Below, in pieces: positions 60,565 to 64,000 of a stretch of DNA of 64,000 bases. A model generated the notes under the pieces. That model saw only the letters and a list, made by a program, of their open reading frames with translations. It made no database searches and was not told the origin of the DNA. Source of the stretch: Sphingomonas hylomeconis (GTDB lineage Bacteria; Pseudomonadota; Alphaproteobacteria; Sphingomonadales; Sphingomonadaceae); assembly GCF_025370105.1 (NCBI RefSeq), contig NZ_JANQBK010000017.1:1-64000 (forward strand), given 5' to 3'. The position numbers were made by a program, and so were the translations under genes. Numbering within the stretch: position 1 is the first letter of the stretch; every line of letters starts with the position of its first letter.

Positions 60565-60658
60565 GTCACCCCGGACCTGTTCCGGGGTCCACCGTCCCGC
60601 AAGACAAAGACTTGCGAGCCGCGCCGCACAGTGGACCCCGGAACAAGTCCGGGGTGAC
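60565..60658. repeat. Palindromic repeat element between activator and efflux genes
   Basis: Inverted arms 60565-60592 and 60631-60658 (28 bp, one mismatch) around a 38-bp loop; the arms begin GTCACCCCGG and end GGGGTCCAC. Same general style as the element in surf1 but another sequence family. It lies between the enhancer pair and the sigma-54 promoter at 60709. Confidence 0.8.
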
Positions 60659-60708
60659 GAACTGGATTGAGGAGCGACGGCCCGCGTAGGCCGGACGCGC
60701 ATCTCATT

Positions 60709-60724
60709 TGGCACATCCCCTGCA
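60709..60724 (+). promoter_or_regulatory. Sigma-54 promoter of the small membrane protein gene
   Basis: TGGCACATCCCCTGCA matches the consensus TGGCAC-R-N4-Y-TGC-W at every fixed position, with GG and GC 12 nt apart. The start codon of the next gene is 45 nt away at 60769. Confidence 0.75.
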
Positions 60725-60768
60725 ATGCGTCTGAGGTCGGCATGCTCGCCGGCAGCGAGGAAACGACC

Positions 60769-60915
60769 ATGCAGCCCGACTGGCCCCCGAAAATTCTCGC
60801 CGTGATGCTGGCGCTGATCGCCGTGGCGGCGCTGACGCTGGCATCCACCTATGGCTGGGTTCAGCTCCCGCAGGTCCACGCATCCGCCAGCCTCCAGATG
60901 GAGATCGTCCTGTGA
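60769..60915 (+). CDS. Small membrane protein under a sigma-54 promoter
   Basis: A 48-residue protein with GAGGA about 9 nt before the ATG. It consists of a short basic start (QPDWPPK), a membrane span ILAVMLALIAVAALTLAS and a short outer tail. An in-frame ATG at 60742 would add 9 residues. It is followed by the adaptor gene 121 nt away. It may be a small regulator or subunit of the efflux system. Function unknown. Confidence 0.55.
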   Translation: MQPDWPPKILAVMLALIAVAALTLASTYGWVQLPQVHASASLQMEIVL

Positions 60916-60933
60916 CCGTCGCGCCGACCGATC

Positions 60934-60969
60934 TGTCCGCTATCGGACGCGACTGTTCGTTTCCGGACA
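60934..60969. promoter_or_regulatory. Paired enhancer-like palindromes upstream of the adaptor gene
   Basis: TGTCCG-CTAT-CGGACG at 60934-60949 and TGTTCG-TTTC-CGGACA at 60954-60969. The centres are 20 bp apart, two turns of the helix, which suits cooperative binding of an NtrC-type hexamer. They lie 41-76 bp before the sigma-54 promoter at 61010. Confidence 0.75.
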
Positions 60970-61009
60970 GTCCGGGCCGCCGCAACCCACGCATTTCCCT
61001 CAAAAAATA

Positions 61010-61025
61010 TGGCACGCCGATTGCG
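61010..61025 (+). promoter_or_regulatory. Sigma-54 promoter of the ABC efflux operon
   Basis: TGGCACGCCGATTGCG matches the consensus TGGCACG-N4-TTGCW except for the final base. GG and GC are 12 nt apart. The adaptor ATG is 12 nt further on, so the leader would be very short or the start may be read from a nearby codon. Confidence 0.78.
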
Positions 61026-61036
61026 TGGGGTGGTGC

Positions 61037-62350
61037 ATGAGCATCGCCCGCATTCGCCCCGAGACCGATCCGGCCGGCGCCGCCGTCAGTGGCAGCGGGA
61101 TGGACCGCGTCGTCGAATCGCGGAAATGGCCGCTCAAATACAAGATCGGCGCCGGGATCGTCCTGCTGCTGCTCGCGCTCGCCGCCTTCTGGTATGCCGC
61201 GCCGCGCAGCGACAGCCAGAACGTCGCCACCGGCCGGCTTACCATTTCCACCGTGTCGCGCGGTACGTTCGACGACTTCATCCCGCTGCGCGCGCGCGTC
61301 ACGCCGCTGCAGACCGTGTTCCTCGATGCGATCGAGGGGGGGCGGGTGGAGAAAGTGCTGGTCGAGGACGGCGCCAGCCTCGCCGCCGGCCAGCCGATCG
61401 CGCTTCTCTCCAATGCCGAACTGCAACTCTCCGTGCTGGCGCGGCAAAGCGAAGTGACCGAGCAGCTCAACAATATGCGCAGCCAGGAACTCGCGCTGGC
61501 GCAGACCCAGCTCGCCAACGAACGCGCGATCCTCGAGGCCGATCTCGCGCGCACCAGGGCGGAGCGCCAGTACGCGCGGGAAAAGGCGCTGGCGGCACGG
61601 GGCTTCGTCGCCGCGCGGACGTTCAGCGATACCAGCGATTCCTACGCTTATGAGCGCGAACGCGGCACCGTGCTGCGCCGCGGCCAGGCAACCGACCGCA
61701 AGCTGATGTCGAGCCAGCTGGCGCAGCTCCGCGCCTCGTCCAACTCGCTGATGTCGAGCCTGGCGCTGGCGCGCGCCAATCTCGATGCGCTCAATCTGCG
61801 CGCGCCGGTCGCCGGGCAGCTGTCCGGCTTTTCGATCCAGGTCGGCCAGTCGCTGTCGCGCGGCCAGCGCATCGGCCAGATCGATTCGCCCGGCCGCAAC
61901 AAGCTGATCGCCGGGGTCGACGAATATTATCTCGGCCGCGTCGTGATCGGGCAGAAAGCGACGATCGACGTCGGCGGCAAGAGCTTCGCCGCGCGCGTCA
62001 GCAAGATCTATCCGCAGGTGCAGAACGGCGAGTTCCAGCTCGATCTGCAGTTCATCGGCGCGGAACCCAAGGACATCCAGCGCGGCCAGTCGCTGCAGGC
62101 GCGGCTCACGCTCGGCGATCCCGCACCGGCGATCCTGTTGCCCAACGGCGCCTTCTACAACGAAACCGGTGGCGCCTGGGTGTTCGTCGTCGCGCCGGGC
62201 GGCGGGCAGGCGATCAAGCGCCAGGTGCGCATGGGCCGCCGCAACACCGAGAGTATCGAAATCCTCGACGGGCTCGATCCCGGCGAGCGCGTGATCACTT
62301 CCCCCTATACGGGCTTTGCCGACAAGGCCGAGCTCTCCCTCGCCAAGTGA
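61037..62350 (+). CDS. Periplasmic adaptor of an ABC efflux system (HlyD/MacA family)
   Basis: A 437-residue protein with one N-terminal span (YKIGAGIVLLLLALAAFWYA) and the HlyD-type body: SRGTFDDFIPLRARVTPLQT, a coiled-coil hairpin (residues 145-260) and LRAPVAGQLSGFSIQVGQSL. It connects the permease to an outer membrane channel. Its ATG lies 12 nt after the sigma-54 promoter at 61010. The ATPase gene follows. Confidence 0.85.
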   Translation: MSIARIRPETDPAGAAVSGSGMDRVVESRKWPLKYKIGAGIVLLLLALAAFWYAAPRSDSQNVATGRLTISTVSRGTFDDFIPLRARVTPLQTVFLDAIEGGRVEKVLVEDGASLAAGQPIALLSNAELQLSVLARQSEVTEQLNNMRSQELALAQTQLANERAILEADLARTRAERQYAREKALAARGFVAARTFSDTSDSYAYERERGTVLRRGQATDRKLMSSQLAQLRASSNSLMSSLALARANLDALNLRAPVAGQLSGFSIQVGQSLSRGQRIGQIDSPGRNKLIAGVDEYYLGRVVIGQKATIDVGGKSFAARVSKIYPQVQNGEFQLDLQFIGAEPKDIQRGQSLQARLTLGDPAPAILLPNGAFYNETGGAWVFVVAPGGGQAIKRQVRMGRRNTESIEILDGLDPGERVITSPYTGFADKAELSLAK

Positions 62351-62361
62351 AGGACCGCCTG

Positions 62362-63054
62362 ATGGACACCGCCCTGCTGACGATGCGCAATCTGTGCCGC
62401 GTGTACCGCTCCGACATGATCGAGACGACCGCGATCGATGCGATCGATCTGGATATCCTGCCCGGCGAATTCGTCGCCATCATGGGGCCGTCGGGCTGCG
62501 GCAAATCAACCCTGCTCAACCTGATCGGCATGCTCGATAGCCCGTCGAGCGGCTCCTACATGTTTGCCGGCAAGGAGGTTGCGGGGCTGAGCGAGAGCGC
62601 GCTGTCCGGGGTGCGAAAGGAAAATATCGGCTTCATCTTCCAGAGCTTCAACCTGGTCGATGAGCTCTCCGTGCGCGAGAATATCGAACTGGCGCTGCTC
62701 TATCACGACGTCTCCGCCGCCGACCGCAAGCGCCGCACCGATGCGGTGATGGACAAGGTCGGCATCGCCCATCGCGCCCGGCATCGGCCCAGCCAGCTCT
62801 CGGGCGGGCAGCAGCAGCGCGTGGCGGTGGCGCGTGCCTTGGTTGCCGCGCCGAAACTGATCCTGGCCGACGAACCAACCGGCAATCTCGATACGCAGCA
62901 CGGCGAGGAAGTGATGAAGATGCTGCAGACGCTGAACGCCGAGGGTTCGACGATCGTGATGGTCACGCATTCGCCCGCGCATGCCGATTATGCCGGCCGC
63001 GTCGTCAACATGCTCGACGGCCGCATCCTGCAGGAACGCCGCCGCGCCGCCTGA
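62362..63054 (+). CDS. ABC transporter ATPase (MacB/LolD type)
   Basis: A 230-residue ATPase with Walker [13 protein letters not shown], the signature [17 protein letters not shown], Walker [13 protein letters not shown] and the switch His in [10 protein letters not shown]. The MacB-type insertion [20 protein letters not shown] is present. The ATG at 62362 has AAGGA 8 nt before it; a GTG at 62347 overlaps the previous stop but is less likely. Confidence 0.92.
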   Translation: MDTALLTMRNLCRVYRSDMIETTAIDAIDLDILPGEFVAIMGPSGCGKSTLLNLIGMLDSPSSGSYMFAGKEVAGLSESALSGVRKENIGFIFQSFNLVDELSVRENIELALLYHDVSAADRKRRTDAVMDKVGIAHRARHRPSQLSGGQQQRVAVARALVAAPKLILADEPTGNLDTQHGEEVMKMLQTLNAEGSTIVMVTHSPAHADYAGRVVNMLDGRILQERRRAA

Positions 63055-63077
63055 TCCCGATTACGGAGACTATCCCC

Positions 63078-64000
63078 ATGTGGCGCAATTATCTCACGGT
63101 CGGCATCCGAGCCCTGCTCAAGAACCGCACCTATGCCTTCATCAACATCCTGGGGCTGGCGATCGGCCTGGCCGCCTGCCTGCTGATCTCGCTGTTCGTG
63201 CGCGAGCATCTGTCGTTCGATCGCTTCGTGCCGAATGCGGACAATATCTATCAGTTGCAGTCGTTCAACACCGACCCGCAGACCGGCGCGGTCGATTCCA
63301 TGCAGATGTCGCCTTATGCTGCCGGCGCCGCCCTGAAGAAGGATTTCCCGCAGATTGCCCGGCTGTCCTATGCCACCAACTGGCAGCCGGTGATCATGGA
63401 CAAGGGCCAGCCGCGGCAGCTGACCATCACGCAGGTCGGCGCCGATTATTTCAAGATCTTCGATCTGCCGTTCGTGCGCGGCACCGCTGCCACCGCGCTC
63501 TCCGATACCAACAGCATCGTCGTGTCGCAAAAGACCGCGCTCGCGCTGTTCGGCACCGAGGATGCGATCGGCCGTACGGTCACCACACAGGCACGAGAGG
63601 GCAGCCGTGACTTCCGCGTCACCGGCGTGTTCAAGGATCTGCCGCGCAACTCGCACAACCGCATGGGCATGGCCGTGCTGATCGATCCGGCCAAGTTTCA
63701 GCCCGGGCAGGAAACGCAATGGGGCTGGTACAGCGGTTACAATTACGTGCAGTTGCAGCCGGGCGCCGATGTCGCCGCGCTTAACGCGCAACTCGATGCC
63801 TGGAAGGCGCGCGCTGCGCCCAAGGATATGGTCGGCGGACAACTGGTAAGCCAGGCGGCGGACAATCGCTTCGAGCTCGTCGCCTTGCCCAAGGTCCATC
63901 TCGGAATCGCCAAGCACGGCCCGGCCGGTAATGAGGAGGATGCCGGGACGATCGTCACCTTTGCCATCCTCGCCGCGCTGATCCTGGTCATGGCCTGCGT
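63078..64000 (+). CDS. ABC permease (MacB/FtsX type), cut by the window end
   Basis: The visible 307 residues start WRNYLTVGIRALLKNRTYAF, a cytoplasmic helix followed by the first span INILGLAIGLAACLLISLFV, then a large periplasmic MacB-like domain (NADNIYQLQSFNTDPQTGAV, FRVTGVFKDLPRNSHNRM). At the right edge the second membrane span begins (TFAILAALILVMAC). GGAG lies 9 nt before the ATG. The gene probably carries on for several hundred more residues and forms the transporter with the adaptor and ATPase ahead of it. Confidence 0.9.
   Translation, partial: MWRNYLTVGIRALLKNRTYAFINILGLAIGLAACLLISLFVREHLSFDRFVPNADNIYQLQSFNTDPQTGAVDSMQMSPYAAGAALKKDFPQIARLSYATNWQPVIMDKGQPRQLTITQVGADYFKIFDLPFVRGTAATALSDTNSIVVSQKTALALFGTEDAIGRTVTTQAREGSRDFRVTGVFKDLPRNSHNRMGMAVLIDPAKFQPGQETQWGWYSGYNYVQLQPGADVAALNAQLDAWKARAAPKDMVGGQLVSQAADNRFELVALPKVHLGIAKHGPAGNEEDAGTIVTFAILAALILVMAC

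Noticed and set aside
1-64000. CRISPR arrays, tRNA and rRNA genes
   Set aside because: No evenly spaced direct repeats and no convincing tRNA or rRNA sequence were seen on reading; a tRNA or rRNA search program would be needed to be certain.

Overview
The window is high-GC DNA whose proteins look most like those of a sphingomonad alphaproteobacterium (Sphingomonas or a near relative). The evidence is the gene content and style: a RegB/RegA pair beside a cyo-type quinol oxidase, DUF2339/DUF3999 proteins, a CII-like protein and a GapR-like protein in the prophage, and GC-rich hairpin repeats between genes. No rRNA, tRNA or CRISPR array was seen, so the genus is an inference.

Bases 1 to about 20,220 are the right-hand part of a P2-like contractile-tail prophage. 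The left end (head, terminase, portal, probably lysis and baseplate J/I) lies outside the window. In order there are fibre and fibre-associated genes (2-4146), a tail operon V-W-FI-FII-E/E'-T-U-D (4523-11930), and a block of small accessory genes mostly on the minus strand (11945-16000). That block holds a Myb-like DNA-binding protein, an SRAP peptidase, a frameshifted HIRAN protein and a PAS-GGDEF diguanylate cyclase. Then come the immunity switch (CI-like repressor, two operators, Cro-like protein; 16097-17158) and a tightly overlapping early operon (17155-19942) with a CII-like protein, an Ogr/Delta-type late activator, an AlpA-like protein and a GapR-like protein. No integrase is present in the window.

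Bases 20,259-38,130 are chromosomal: a YghU-type glutathione oxidoreductase, a KaiC-like ATPase with a hybrid histidine kinase, an RND efflux operon with a divergent TetR regulator and a clear palindromic operator, an LprI-like protein, a DUF3617 lipoprotein and a DUF2339-DUF3999 membrane pair.

Bases 38,193-44,618 hold the most notable locus, a RiPP cluster that reads as a lasso-peptide system of the paeninodin type. A 47-residue precursor (40225-40368), too short for ordinary ORF calling, carries a W-x2-P-x-I / LDV-x2-T leader and a 20-residue core. The core begins with Ala, has Asp at position 8 and ends in Ser. Around it lie a PqqD-like recognition protein, an HPr-kinase-like protein (relatives phosphorylate the C-terminal Ser of paeninodin precursors), an asparagine-synthetase-like cyclase, two 2-oxoglutarate/Fe(II) oxygenases and a beta-propeller-like protein. 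No transglutaminase-like leader peptidase (B2), transporter or isopeptidase was found.

Bases 44,643-51,454 form one minus-strand operon, cyoABCD-surf1-regB-regA, whose genes overlap at every junction and whose surf1 carries an in-frame hairpin repeat. A divergent MHS-type MFS transporter follows, then bioF-bioD-bioA with a shrunken sugar-kinase remnant upstream, and an alpha/beta hydrolase. At the right end (57,729-64,000) an NtrY-like kinase and an NtrC-like activator lie divergent to a small membrane protein and a MacB-like ABC efflux operon. Two good sigma-54 promoters and two paired palindromic enhancer sites tie these together into a likely regulatory circuit.
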